From Enoplosus armatus (lineage: Eukaryota > Chordata > Actinopteri > Centrarchiformes > Enoplosidae), in contig NC_092196.1 of assembly GCF_043641665.1 (NCBI RefSeq), forward strand, positions 20,311,192 through 20,375,191: a stretch of 64,000 nt of DNA, given 5' to 3'. This document shows positions 46,901-59,395 of the stretch, piece after piece. The notes beneath the pieces were generated by a model. That model searched no databases, was not told the DNA's origin, and worked only from the letters and a program-made list of their open reading frames with translations. A program made the translations under genes and the position numbers. Every line of letters starts with the position of its first letter. The first letter of the stretch is position 1.

Positions 46901-48998
46901 CTGCAGCATGTACCTTGTATCTGCTTCAGAGCCAAATAGACTGTGTGTCGTGATAATTCAGGGTGGATGTACCGAGTCATGCATCCTCCTCTTTTAAAAT
47001 CTCTCAAACCAATGGATGTCCACAGTGACTTTTGATCCCCAACATCAGAGCGAAGCCTTCAGCTCTTGTACACACAGGAATGTTTTTGTGTTTGGTTTTT
47101 TTTGTGTGGAGGATTTAGCCCGAGCACAGATGAAAAGCCTCTTTCCTTTATATATTGGTGCAGTTTACAGTTTCCGCTGACTTTTAGAGTTTGAGGGGTC
47201 AGTGCCCAGCAAATCTACAGCGCCAATCTGCGATTCAGCTGCGTCACAAAGCTTATCCCACTTCTCTTTTCAGAATCTAAACGTTAGACGAGGTATTCTG
47301 GAAGCTCCTGTTGGTCAAAGTGGGTCCCTGTTGTTATTTCCTTGCCTGTATTAGAAGGCATGTTGACAATACAAAGCCTTGTCACAAAGTTACTGATGAC
47401 TCATTCCCAGGATTCGACCTTCATGTACCTGCCTCAGCTGTTCCCTGCCCCGATTAAACACATGGAAGGTCGAGGCTTTTGAGCATTTTGACCACGTACG
47501 TCGCTCCTCGTCAAAGACATTAACCCTAAACTATTCCACTGCTGTCGCAGCTGAAACATGGCTAATGTCATTGAAAGGAATGTGGCAGATGCCCTCTCAC
47601 GGTGGGGACTAATCAATTTATAAAATGATTTATGAGGCAACGCCAACCTGGAGAATCGCATGTAGGACACAGCGTGTACAGCTTCCATGTGCGATGTCTG
47701 TTATTTGACTGATTACGACTGGGGAAAACAAACCCAGGATAGGTATTGTGGAGAGCTAACCCAGCGTCCCTGCTCCTCTGTTTATCTTCCTGCCTGTTGA
47801 CAATGTTTTCTAAGCAGAGCTCACTGCTCAGTCCCACACAGGAAGTAGAACATGGAGAGAACTGCGCCACACAGCTACACTGAGCCTCGTGCAGTAGCCA
47901 AATCTCTGGATAAGTTTATACACTACAATCAAGCCGTAGGCCATGACGCCTGGCAGGGATTACCAAGGGATTACAATATATTCACCCCACTGGGATTCCA
48001 TCACATGGTGGATCAGATCTCTGTGACAGGGGACCAGTGTGCAGCACTCCCTCAGGGCCACAAACACTACTGTGACAGATTTGACAAAGAGGCTAAGTCT
48101 GTCTGACAGCTCAACACAAACCGTTGTCTGGCTACAATGTGAATGTTAAACTACCGCTACAGGGTTTGACATCACAGAGCTCTGCCATGGCGTTTCTCCT
48201 CCATTACCTTCCAGAGGGCGGAAAGCAAAGCAATTAGGGTTTTGGAAGAAATTAAGATAGTTTGGCCAAGAGTTACTGGTTGCAATCCAGACCGTTAGTG
48301 ATGCAATGTTGCACAAAGAGCTTGGATTTTTTTCAAAGGCCAACTGGGGGATTTGAATCCCTTTGTAAATATAGACTTTGCCGTTTGAAGCATTGAAATG
48401 TCAGTTTCAAAACTAGAAAAGAAAAACTTTCCCAAACAGCTTACTAATCATAATTATGAGACTATGGATGTCAATTAATCAGCAGAGCCAAAACCACGCA
48501 GACCTTTGGCAGATTAAGTCTGAATGCTTTGGACCGCTGAAAAAATTAAGCAACAGCTTCAAAAGTAATGTCACGAGAGAAAAATTATAAATCCTCTTGT
48601 TCTCCATTTGTTGCATTAAACAGTGGACACCATCTGTTGGGTTGGACCACAGAATACAACAGCAGCAGGGTGGCAGCTGCCACCCTAAGACACAACAGCC
48701 TGGCCACAGCCTCATGTCGCACGCTGACACAATCTAAAAATACTACTCTGGGCTCCGTTAATGGGCTCTTACACTGTCTTAGTTATGGCAGGCAGACCAG
48801 CACACTGAGCAGAGATGAAGCTAAAAGGTCATTAATCAAAATAAGCCAACTCTAAACAAAAGGCAGTTTGGTTGCCGGGCCAGCTGGGATTACTGAGCAT
48901 TATCACAACATTTCAGAAAAAGACAGCAACCGGTTCTGTGTATCTAATACGTCAATCCTCTCCACTGACCCCTCCCTCCACTCTGACCCCTCCTCCAG
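43918..48998. other. Region upstream of grin2c first coding exon
   Basis: No coding exon is recognised. The 84-codon frame at 47852-48106 (MERTAPHSYTEPRAVAK...) matches nothing I know. The stretch may be grin2c leader intron and/or promoter: the first coding exon has a strong acceptor just before the ATG, so at least one upstream non-coding exon must exist. Confidence 0.5.
45890..46155 (+). repeat. Teleost dispersed repeat with TTAGGG-like tail
   Basis: TTGTGGGGACACATG near the start, AATACCTCAAAAAACCATAA then AAGGTTTAAGACGTG in the middle, and GGGTTAGGGTTAGTGTGTGT at the end. This order is that of a common fish repeat associated with GT microsatellites. The two TTAGGG copies are part of it and are not a telomere. 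Confidence 0.5.
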
Positions 48999-49014
48999 GC
49001 AGTAGGTGACTGAG
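48960..49014 (+). promoter_or_regulatory. grin2c: Splice acceptor and 5' leader of grin2c first coding exon
   Basis: A long C/T-rich tract (48959-48996) ends in CCTCCAG at 48998, a strong acceptor, followed by 16 bases of 5'UTR (48999-49014) and then the ATG. This shows the coding exon is not the first exon of the gene. Confidence 0.75.
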
Positions 49015-49443
49015 ATGGGCGTTCGTCTAGGCTGCTTGAGCGACTCCCCGTGGTGGCCGCCGCCGCTGCTGCTGCTGCTGTTCTGCACTGTCCCCTGCTG
49101 TTCAGGAAGGCCGTTCGGGATTCCCATGCCCTCTGTGAACGTGGCGGTGGTGTTCAGCGGCTCGGCCTACCAGACAGAGATTAAGGGGCGGTTAAGCCGG
49201 GAAAACTTCATGGACCTGCCTCTGGAGGTGAACCCCATCACTGTGCTGGTCAACAACACCAACCCACGGGCCCTGCTCACCCGCATCTGCGACACCCTCT
49301 CCACCAACCGCGTCCATGGCGTGGTGTTCGAGGACAACGTTGGCTCGGAGGCCGTGGCACAGATCTTGGACTTCATTTCCACTCAGACAGCTGTGCCCAT
49401 CGTGGGCATCAGCGGAGGCTCTGCTGTCGTCCTGCCGTACAAG
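49015..49443 (+). CDS. grin2c: grin2c first coding exon (GluN2C residues 1-143)
   Basis: It encodes the N-terminus of the GluN2C subunit of NMDA-type glutamate receptors, a ligand-gated cation channel at synapses. ATG at 49015 begins a signal peptide (basic/polar start, PPPLLLLLF core at residues 15-23). The amino-terminal domain follows: [35 protein letters not shown] and [23 protein letters not shown]2C in mammals reads FLDLPLEIQPLTV, HGIVFEDN and [17 protein letters not shown], closer than GRIN2A, B or D. Cys92 is placed as the partner of Cys329 in the conserved domain disulfide. Asn80 (NNT) is a possible glycosylation site. The exon ends on a codon boundary at AAG|GTCAGT. An in-frame GTG at 49006 was rejected in favour of the ATG. 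Teleosts have a and b copies; I cannot tell which this is. Confidence 0.92.
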
Positions 49444-50164
49444 GTCAGTGTGTGCAGGGTCAGGGACTGGGAGAGGGCCAGTAAAGTGCTGACTTGAGGG
49501 ACCCTCCCTGTAGAACAGACTTAGAAACTGATCAAACTATAGAAATTTTATTGACATTTTAAACCCCTGAATTTGGATGGAATATGCCCAGAAACAACAT
49601 ATCAAGTATTCAATCACAAAATTGAACACAGTGAGCCAGAGAGACAGTTCACAGAGGTGCATTCTGGGTACTCAAGGCCACTTGGAAGCCTGATTAAATC
49701 ATCAGGTAATTTCCTATTTATATCATTCACAGTCAGCAACTCACACAAAGACACTGCAGCTAAACAGAACGCTGTACAAAGTAATGAACACAGACATGAT
49801 GAACACAGATTACCAGCCGTTAAACGGCAGCAGTCGAGATGCCTCCAGCTACGGTCCACCTTTGGGTTCTAAATCACATGTCATTTTCCTAATGTTACAG
49901 GCTAAATGACAGACTCTCAAACTGATACGCTGAGAGAGGCAAGCCAGCGGCCTTTCATCACGTTTCGCCATCATCCCGGTTTGTAACAGCTATAAATGTC
50001 CGAGCTTTAGGAGACACGGGCAGGTGGTTATAACATCTCCAGACAAGATCAATCTGAGAGCAATAAGGAACACATGCAGAGTATCGTTTCATATATACAG
50101 AAACACTAATACATCACACATTCATACATCACAGCAGGTCCCACAGTTTGTCTTAAACAGTCTC

Positions 50165-50515
50165 ATGAAGTATTCAGATCTTTCACGCCACACACCACAA
50201 TGTAAAAGTCCTGCAGTGTTACACTACAGTATTATGAAAATGTACCATCGTACAAGTTAAATATCAAAAGTAAAAGTACTCATTGTGCGGAACAGAATAA
50301 AAATATTACACTGAATAATTATCACAGATGCATTAACATTTAAGCAGCATTTTAATGTAAAGCTGGACAAGGTGGAGCTCATCTATCTACTGTTGGGTTT
50401 TTTTAATCTGTAACAATGCATCATATCTTATAAACTAATCATATATGCTGGATATGAAATCTAGGAGTAGGTAATGTAGCACTGAACGGACATCCTCGAG
50501 TAAAATACAAGTTGA
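50165..50515 (+). mobile_element. Teleost non-autonomous DNA element
   Basis: The order GTATTCAGATCTTTCACG, ACCACAATGTAAAAGTCCTGC, ATCAAAAGTAAAAGTACTCA, TAAGCAGCATTTTAATGTAA, GGTGGAGCTCATC, TACTGTTGGG and ACAATGCATCATATCTTATA, then AGTAAAATACAAGT, is the consensus layout of one of the most abundant short interspersed DNA elements in percomorph fish. It has no coding capacity. Class assignment (non-autonomous DNA transposon) is from general knowledge of the pattern. Confidence 0.6.
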
Positions 50516-51599
50516 TTTTGGTATTTGCTAATGCGAGAACCACAAGATCAGATCACAAATGAAGATTTTATTGATGATGCTATAAATCACCTGGCAGACT
50601 ATGAGGGTCATCGTACAGGAACACACCATAACAGCAAATTGATGCCATTCCACTTAGATCTTCAGATGCCCTTTTCGGCCATTTGTTGTCATGAGTCAGG
50701 CACTCTGTCACTGAAGTAAGATAGATGGTTCGGTCATCCGTTCAAACAGAGGCTGCAGTAAAGCAAAAAATAAATGATTTTAATCCACTTAAGGTGCAGA
50801 TTTATTTTCTTCGGAGCAGTCAAATGATCACACAGAAGCCCACACGTACAGTCATTTGAGAGCTAATTACGTCAGCCATAATGAGCATTAGATAGAGGAC
50901 AGGCACAATCTGTCATTTTAAAATGACTTAATGATTAATAAATATCAGAAATACCAATTTGCTCAGGACTGCATTAGAGCTGCACTACGTTCAAGAAGCA
51001 AGAAACGAATTAGGGAACTTTGTCAAGGTCAAACATAAAACATGAATCCCTCAAGTGTTCGTTCTAATTGATGCAGAGAAATCAGGTTTCAGTTGATCAC
51101 TAAATGTAATTTGTGGACTCCGAAGATGCTGTCCCGAATCACAATCAGTACTATTAGTACCGTATGCAGCCGCAACCCTCAGGTGAGGTGAACGGCTCAA
51201 GAGATGCTTGTGACACACACAAGCCATTAAACTGCTTTTAGAGTTGAAGCTGGAAGGTTTAGCAGCAATGATCCATCTATAGGAGCATCGTCAGCCACCA
51301 CGAAAGGCTCAGCCTCAGAGACCAACTCTAATCCTTTCAGAATGGCTTTCTTCTGGTGACATTTGAGTATCTCCTGCAGAAGACGACACAGAGCTCGGCA
51401 TCACACTAAAGATTTAGGGCAAAGTAAACAAAATGATTTATTAAATGCTACATGTTGCACTACACAAACAAGAGACAGGCGGGTATCTAAGTTAAAGGTG
51501 TATATTATAAAACTGTTCAATTTAAACCATCTGGAAATGATATCTAATTCAGAAAGAGCAGAAAAGTGTGAAAAACTGACGAAAGAAACACGTTCGTAT

Positions 51600-52250
51600 T
51601 GTCAGTAAAAAGCAAGACACATGGATGAAGATGCAGCAGATAAGAAACGGAAGGGGTCCAAGAATAGACCCCTGTGGGACACCACAAGAAACATCACATG
51701 ACATGTCCACCCACTTACATTTAAAAATAGCTTCTGATGTTTTATTGAATTAGAGAGCCATTCGTACGTTAGTCCACTGAAGCCATAATGAGAAAACAAT
51801 AAGCAAAACATTGTGACCAACAGCATCAAAAGTATTAGAATTAGACCACAAGCATTCATTATTCTACAAAGCAGATCGACCATCTCAATAACAGCCATAC
51901 CTGTCCACTGATTTTTTTATTTGGATCTATGCATGCCTTAAAAAAAAAATACTGAAAATGCTGAAGTATTCTGTTATAGAAGTATTTTTTGAAAGACATG
52001 GAAGGCTCAGATTTAAGATGGGAACAACGTTTGCAATTCTGAGATTAGTGGGAAATATTCTAGTTAGAAATAATTTGGCAAATACATGAATAAGAAGTTT
52101 GACTATTGAAGGAGGAGTTTGGTGACCAACACGAGTTCATCATGACCTGATGCTCAGTTTCTCTTTTTTTTTTTTAGTTCTCTGAAGAGAAGGATGAAAC
52201 CTTTTTCAAATAATCCGAAATTCGTCAGTTTCTAGAGACTCCAGTCATTT
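51600..52250 (+). repeat. Degraded teleost interspersed repeat
   Basis: GGGGTCCAAGAATAGACCCC then TGTGGGACACCACA and, further on, AACAGCATCAAAAGTATTAG are phrases from a long dispersed element seen in many fish introns. Borders are uncertain. The minus-strand frame of 98 codons over it is incidental. Confidence 0.45.
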
Positions 52251-52990
52251 CCTTAATTCATGTGGTTTTGTAGTCAGCTCCCCTGTCAGCTGCATCCATT
52301 TCAGGAAACATGTCTTCTCAGCATGTCTTCTCGGGGTAATAAAAGAGATGTCACTCAGCAGTTAATGCCTCCTGCCGCTCATTTGCACTCTAACTATTCT
52401 AACTTGAGGACATTAACAGCACCTCATAACATAATCATAAGAAATTACCAAATAAACACGTCATAAGAAACAAGCGTAATGACAAAGGCAGGCAGCTGTT
52501 AAAGTGAAGGACTGCTTTTCATCAGTAATTAGCCAGTGAAGGCGGCTGAGACCATTAATATGTGCTGTGTAGTGAATGCAGTAAAAGTACCTTACAGATC
52601 AGTGCGTGCATGCATTATTAATATGGACGTCCCAGTTGGAACCCAACCATAATCATCTACTACCCACTGAGACAGCAGGCCTCTGATTGACACACACACA
52701 CACACCTCCCTGCCTCACCTGATTGAATGAATTTGATATTTTTTAGACAATTAAAAATTTCTTATGGTCTTGGGGCCCCCGTGCAGTCAACGCTCCACAT
52801 GTGGTTTTGCATGTTTTGGCCCTTTAACTACAAATCTCTTAGCTTCAGATTGCTGATGTCCATTTTCCTATCGCCAGGACAGCCACTGGTTCCTGTTCTG
52901 TTAACTTGTCAAACTTATTTGAGAGAGGTGTTTTATGGTAGATGAAAGATATGTTTTGAAAGCTCCTATTTGTTGGATTAAGTATACAAT

Positions 52991-53128
52991 CGGGGGTGGC
53001 TGTAGCTCAGTTGGTTGAAACCTTAAATCTCCAGTCTCTCCTGACCACATGTTGATACTGAACCCCAAACTGCCCAAATTGTCTGTATGGAGAAAATGAA
53101 AGTCTGCCAAATGAAAGTAATGTAATGT
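52991..53128 (+). mobile_element. tRNA-derived SINE, truncated
   Basis: GGGGGTGGCTGTAGCTCAGTT at the start carries a tRNA-type A box (TGTAGCTCAGTTGG, 53001-53014). Then come GATACTGAACCCCAAACTGC and the tail TCTGCCAAATGAAAGTAATG with TAATG units. This matches the body of a common fish SINE with its internal part deleted. The B box is lost, so it is not a working tRNA gene. Confidence 0.7.
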
Positions 53129-56100
53129 CCAAAATCTAAGGGTATGTTTTGGAAAATGGTCAACAGTAGTGCAGCTTACGATCACAAAATTTGCATTTAA
53201 TGGGATAAAACAAACTTTAATAGTTAAAATAAGAGCCTTGGTATAATTGATGCATGTGATTAATACTGAATATAGTTGGAGCATACATTTGTACACTTTC
53301 TAAGATCGCTGAGCCCACTTTACAACCCATCAGTGACATGCTGCCTCAGTTCAGAAAGCGCTGCCAATGGCAGGCTGTGGAGAAGCAGAAAGAGGGGTCT
53401 GTCAGCATTTCTGTTTAACATCCAAGGGACCACTACAGATTACGTCAGGCCAAGAGAGGTGGAGCAGCTCCGGGATCAGTCTGTCCAGACTGAATATGGT
53501 GGAGCATATCACAGAATCCAGATGGCGGAAGTCCAGGTTTTTGGACACAATGGACTACCAAGTACTGACGCACAGTATCACTACAGCCACTGCTTCATGA
53601 TGAGATTTAAACTCGAGGTTTGAAACATCAATAAGAGTTTATTCTAATGGTCATTCTATTATTAAGAATGTGACGTGACGGACTGGCAGCAAAACTGTTG
53701 TGTCTCCAGTAAATATTTATGTCTCAATGTATTTGGAACACCAGCAGTCACCTCTTTAAGCTTTAATTAGTCATTTATTAAGATTAAGGGAAGTGCTGTA
53801 AATGTAACTATGTGCCAGATACACAGATATGACTTTGGTCCAGCCCTCTTTGAGTCGTCTTCTCAATAATCAGGGGGGCCGCCTGTCGATTGATTTATGG
53901 GACGCTGTCAAAGGTAGTCAACAAGGCAGCGGAGCTCATTCATTTTTCATACGTATCGCTGAGAGTCTGATCTTTCTGAAAGTGACAGCATAGAATCAGT
54001 TGATAAACTGATTCCAGCGCCTCAGGACGTTTCAGTTTGTTGATTGGCAACATCAGAGCAGACACGCCATTATTATCTTCTATTTCTATCCCAATGAGAA
54101 AAATATAGAATGACAAGCAAACGTTCGGTTTAACAGCTAAAATATGGCTGCTTCTCTGCCAGGACACAACAGAGCTCAAAGTCCTCCAACCTAAAACGAC
54201 AAAATAGGTCATTTGTCATTGTTTCTAAAAGGACCCGTGATACTTACAACAAAGATTCATATGAGTGTTTTCTAGTCTGCCACCTGTATGATTAACATTT
54301 GACTAGATTTAGGCGTCTAAAACGACGTGGGTAAGGTTAGAGAGAGATTGTGTTTATATTACAGAAGCTGAAGCTTGAACAGCCCTTTCTATATTTTTAT
54401 GGGACTTTAAACTAAGTTTTGATTCATTACTTCCTGCAGCATGAAAAAGTGACACCAGAATAGACCATTAGGGTGATTATACAGCATCTCAGTTAGACAA
54501 AGGGGTGTAGTTTTAAAATCCTTCCCAGTGCAGCTTTGACCACAGGAGGTTTGTTATAGTATTTTAGGAAAAAGCTGTGATTAATCTCTGAACAAATAAA
54601 GACATCCAGTGATGTCCTTCAGAAGTAATTACACACTCAAGGGGGTTGTTGTAGCTTCATAATTCCTGAACAAACATAGCATGAATTGTACTTTCCCTCT
54701 CATTATGCATTTAGTTTAATACCCTGACCTAAAATCCATCCTTTGAAGTATTCATTGTGCGGTCTGACAGATCACATCCTCCGAGCCACAACGCTGTAAG
54801 TGGACAAAATGTAAGTCAGGCACGAGCAGAACCCTGATTGTCTCTGCAGGAACATGAGCCCGAGGCTTTTCTAAGAAGTAGAGCACTTCTTTTTTTTCCT
54901 CCTCTGTCTGCCTTCGCTACGTCCTGAACTCACTTGTCTCTACCTCCACCTCCCGCTGCATTTTAAAAGCACTGGCACAGTTACTGTAACCTGTCTAGAC
55001 TGAGGTAGAGCAAGTGCAGAACAGTCGTACAAAGCAGCCAGAGGGGAGCAAGACGAGGTGGTACAACCGAGTGAACGTAATCCAGGCGGCATTACGTTTC
55101 TGTTGCTGCAAATGAGTTGTAAGAAACATGGCGACTAAACTGACGTCCCCTCAATAAACCAAAGCTCATATGTAAAGTTGATGCCTTTGTTGAAGTAATT
55201 TATGCTGTGCTTCAATCGTGCCTTTGTTGTGCCATAAGCGTCTTTCTGTCCTCACACCATGTTAACGCGGTTTTGAGTGATCAGAAATAAGAATATGAGA
55301 CTCATATATGAGTAAGATAAAACTAAACTTTAGTTTCTGATTAGATTTTGTGAGATATTTTAATTCATGGGGGGGGGGGTTGTAGGTAAAAAATTACTAA
55401 ATTGATTTCTGTTTGATTTCCTTGCGTCAGACTCAGAAATATCTTCCATTCTCATTTGCACATTGTTTAAATCTTGCTCAACACCACATTCACAGTATCA
55501 TAATCTTGAGTTTTAAGTGGAACATAGCCAGGCAGTGTCTGTTCCTGGTTGCCATGCAGGATCTACGTGACGACAGCAGCACAGGAAGCTGGTGCCAGGG
55601 CATTTCCTGCTGCGTGGTCGGAGGCAGACATATGTCGCAGCGAAGAGCCGTGGCCAGAAGTCGCTCTTCAGAGAAGGGCGGAGAGGGAGATGGCTGCAGT
55701 TCAGTCACGTGACCTGAGGGCCCACTTCCATATCTTCAGTGCTAATTTCACTCACTGCCACTACACATTTACCACAAAACATAATTTCATAGTGAATTCA
55801 ATCTTGTTTCCTTTATATTTTTGGATTCATTTCAAGCCTATCAATAGGCATTACTCACCTGAGTCAGCTATCCAGTGAGACTGTTGTAGAGCAGGTAGAG
55901 ACTGCTGTTTGTATATTGTAACATAGCCTTTCAGTGACACAGCCACCGCGCACTATACACAGCTGTGGTTTGGACATAATCGCAGCTCAAAGCATCTGAA
56001 AACTGATCCTCTGACTGCACAGCATTCCTTCAACTGGACATCGCAAGATTTGAGCACTACACGCTTTAACAAAATGTTAAAGGGTTAAAAAGTTAGAGCT

Positions 56101-57639
56101 GGCTGTGAAGACTAAGGCAGCGTTTCTGCCCCCGTGTTTGTTCTTCTGTATATTTTAACCTTGTAAATGTAATCTCAGCCTTGAGGAGCAAAGCTTTACA
56201 CTCAATGGCTGTAATCTTCTTTGGGACTGTAGACTGTTACTGTGAGCTTCTGTGAGGAAGCCCAGTTTTCTGACTGAACAGAGTCACGATCGACATCCAT
56301 CTACAAACCCCAGGTTATAATCTAACATACATTATCCACAGTATTGGGTAATATGATCGTATATATCGATGATAGAGGTCTTCGAGAATCTAAAGCAAGT
56401 CCAGTTGCCCTTGACTTAGCACTTCTATACATAATGTGCATTATTGTTTCGGGACGGAAAACAAGTTCTTGAATTTGTCAATCGAACGGGACTCAATTAT
56501 TCACAAACACTGGTGGCGGCATTTACATTCAGCAGACTTAGTGTGGACGTAGTCTAGTCTTTAAAAGAAATGTAATTTAATACCCTCACCGGTTGAAAGT
56601 CCATAGCACCTGTAACCACACCCAACAGTGATGTCATAGTGTACCAACACACCCTGCAGTACGCCTCAGCAGGTCAGCAAAAACAAGACTTTCCGCTTCT
56701 TTAAGTTTCTCTTCAAGTACATGAAGTTTGGTGACCGAATCATCATGATAAGACTAAAGACAAAAGACAGAATTCTTAGAGAGACATCAGGGAAGAAGTG
56801 GGATGCAGCCGGGAGGAGGCTTTGCGCCCCGCCTTCGAGTGGCTGTGTGGGATGGGTATAAACATTTTTACCTTTTGATGCGGTCGGTCAGTCCAAGCCT
56901 AAAGAGCTCTTTAGTCTGCATTTGGCCTCTAGAAAGGTGAACACTGCTGGTGGAGAATTCATATTACATTGTGTGTAACCGACTGTGACTGTTGGTTTCA
57001 TTTTATTCCCTCCAACCGTATGCTTTGGACAGTGCTGTACATGCTCTGCACACTGACAGGGCGGCCCTGACTTCAGGCTTTGAGCTGCAGCTGAGCCTGT
57101 GGTAATGCCCCGGGCTCATTTGAACCACACTATCAGTCTGCTCTCTTCTAATTGAGCTGTTGAGATTGTAGTTTGCAGGGGGCTTTACTCTGACAGACCC
57201 GGGCATGTACAAGGCATACAGAAACACAAGCACATACACAAACACACACCTGCACATACACACTCCTGACACCTTAGCACCTATTGGGGAACAAACTGAT
57301 TGTGCACCGTTGCTGATGCTGGAACAGGCAGCAGCACATACAGGAATAAGGCAATAAGGCAATAAGGCTGACAGATTTGCTGTGGGAGAGTGAGGGGAAG
57401 AAGAAAATGAGCAGATTTATACGATCTTCTCAAGCTCCTCCGTGACTAACCTGCATAAGATCCCTGCACCCAGTATGGATGTACGCAGCCAGCCGGCCTC
57501 CACTGCAGTCTAATCCATCTTAGTCCACCGCGGCTCCCTCACACTGAGCTGAAACCGGTTCCCAGTAAAGACGCTGATAACTGAATGTCATTTTATGTGA
57601 ATATTAATGAATAACACGCGAGGCTTTTAAAGAAAAGAT

Positions 57640-58405
57640 ATGAGCACTGGATTTTTATTCAATTAATTAAAAACGAATTCTTCTTCTGACCGATAGCCGA
57701 CCTTCGTTAACCGATTTATTTTTTTACCTGTGCAATAGCAGCACAAACAACAGAAACATGAGGATTCACACATCCTAGACTGACACACACTGAATCCTCC
57801 AGCGCTGATACCGCTGTATAGAACATTTAGTAGACATGACGGCCTGGATCTCCCGTGTAGAAAAATGTTTTAGAACTTATTAAAGTAAATAGTATCCCGA
57901 ATTTGTAGTATGCTAATTAATGATCAAAAACAGACGACGGGTTCACAAAGCGGAAACACGTGGTCGCATTTTTCAGACCTCAGATTGTCCTAAAATAAAA
58001 TAAAGAGGCCAGGCCTACCTCAGCCCTCACTCGCTGACAGATTGTCTGCTGGTTTTTATTCAGAAGTAGTAACGTGTCGACGGGCTATGGGGTCAGGCTG
58101 CTGCGCGACTGTGAGACCCGCGGCGTCGAATACCCGCTCAGACGGTCCCGATGTCCGGGGAACGCAGAGATAGCGCCTCGCTAGTGCTGCCAGCCTCGGG
58201 AAGAACGTCTGAATACTTTTCCTCCAATGAGGGGGGACTGTCTCTCATACAGATGTCCACCTCAGCTTGATGAAGGGGTGCTGTAGTCGTGCATCGTGGC
58301 TACGAATAATAGTTTTTTAAACTGTTCAACTGATAGTATTAATTGGTCAAAATTCTTACAGTCGCTTAACGGTTAATTAACATTTAATTAATTAACATCC
58401 CTAAA
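57640..58405 (+). mobile_element. hAT-like DNA transposon remnant (uncertain left end)
   Basis: The right end CGCTTAACGGTTAATTAACA followed by TTAATTAACATCCCTA resembles the terminal inverted repeat of fish hAT elements. CpG-rich internal sequence (58075-58200, GTCGAATACCCGCTCAGACGG) and a left part with TTCGTTAACCGATTT fit a non-autonomous member. No transposase frame survives. Confidence 0.45.
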
Positions 58406-58458
58406 AAGAATAGTTACCAAAGAATGGATATTATTCCTTCTTTGCAGTGGTTGTAGGT

Positions 58459-58488
58459 TTATATATATATATGTGTGTGTGTGTGTGT
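58459..58488 (+). repeat. (AT)n(GT)n compound microsatellite
   Basis: A short AT repeat passes directly into a GT repeat. Confidence 0.9.
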
Positions 58489-58499
58489 TTCAGTGACAA

Positions 58500-58829
58500 G
58501 TGAAACAAGACAACAGAAAAATAAAACATTTTCTGGGGCGTGAGCACGGTACAGTCAGAAGCACAAAGTCAGTGGATTTAGCCGTGACGTCTGAAATCGT
58601 AAGACGCTCATACATCACAAGACCGCTGAACTTTCTTCAAGGACAACAAGGAGACAGTCTCAGGATGCCTGACCCCTCCAGTCCTCAGCTCGGAGGGCCC
58701 CGAGCTCAGGATGGAGTGTTTTTTTCCCCAGAGAGGGAGAGGGTCAGGAGGGGGGCACCTACCTATCAGCCTGACGCAGGCTTTTATAACAAGATCACAC
58801 CACAGTCAAACCATATATTTCTATTTTAG
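58500..58829 (+). other. 109-codon open frame in grin2c intron, unrecognised
   Basis: The frame reads MKQDNRKIKHFLGREHG... and runs to TAG at 58827-58829. No domain, no splice borders and no Kozak-like start are evident. It lies next to the transposon remnant and may be chance or repeat-derived. Confidence 0.15.
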
Positions 58830-59231
58830 AAAGATCAGAGGCAGAAACGTTTCTTTAAAAGTCAGTTTCTGATTCATTAGTTAATAAAAACAGAATAATA
58901 ATACCTTTTTACACAACATAATGTCATGATATTACAAATGGTTCATGACTTGACGATGTTTGTTTTGTAGATCACCGTGGAGATGAGGCAGAGGAACTGG
59001 AATCAGCTGAAGAATCAATAATGTCTCTATATGTAGAGCAGCATCAATACATCACTGTCACATTAATTATGATACCTCGGTGTAATTAATGTGAAGAGAT
59101 AAGATCAAGGCTGAGTCGACTGAATCTAAAGCTGGCAGGACTGTTAGCGGTTGCTTATACTGTATTTCCGTACCTGTAACACCAGCCAGTGGGATTTTAA
59201 ATGAATGGCTTTTAACTGATCTTAATAAGTG

Positions 59232-59395
59232 CTTCATTGGCCATTAATACAGCCATTAGTTACGACTTCTAAACCCTTTACCTTCGTATTCTTAGCATTA
59301 GCTAGTATTTGGGCACCCATTTCTAATATGACACCCTTTAGTAGGTGTTTATAAGTTGTAACTAGTGGCTTTATTAAGCCATGAATAAAACATTT
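59232..59395. mobile_element. Foldback (MITE-like) element
   Basis: The left arm (about 59233-59280, with GCCATTAGTTACGACTTCTAA) is an imperfect inverted copy of the right arm (about 59341-59392, whose reverse complement reads GCCACTAGTTACAACTTATAA). Identity is roughly three quarters over about 45 bases, with a 60-base centre. The two arms would form a large hairpin. There is no coding capacity; it is probably a decayed MITE. Confidence 0.55.

Noticed and set aside
47560..47625. Retrotransposon RNase H-like peptide NVADALSRW
   Set aside because: Only about nine residues fit, with stops on both sides and no other pol motif nearby.
53001..53070. A tRNA gene (GGCTGTAGCTCAGTTGG)
   Set aside because: No cloverleaf and no B box; the following text is SINE body.
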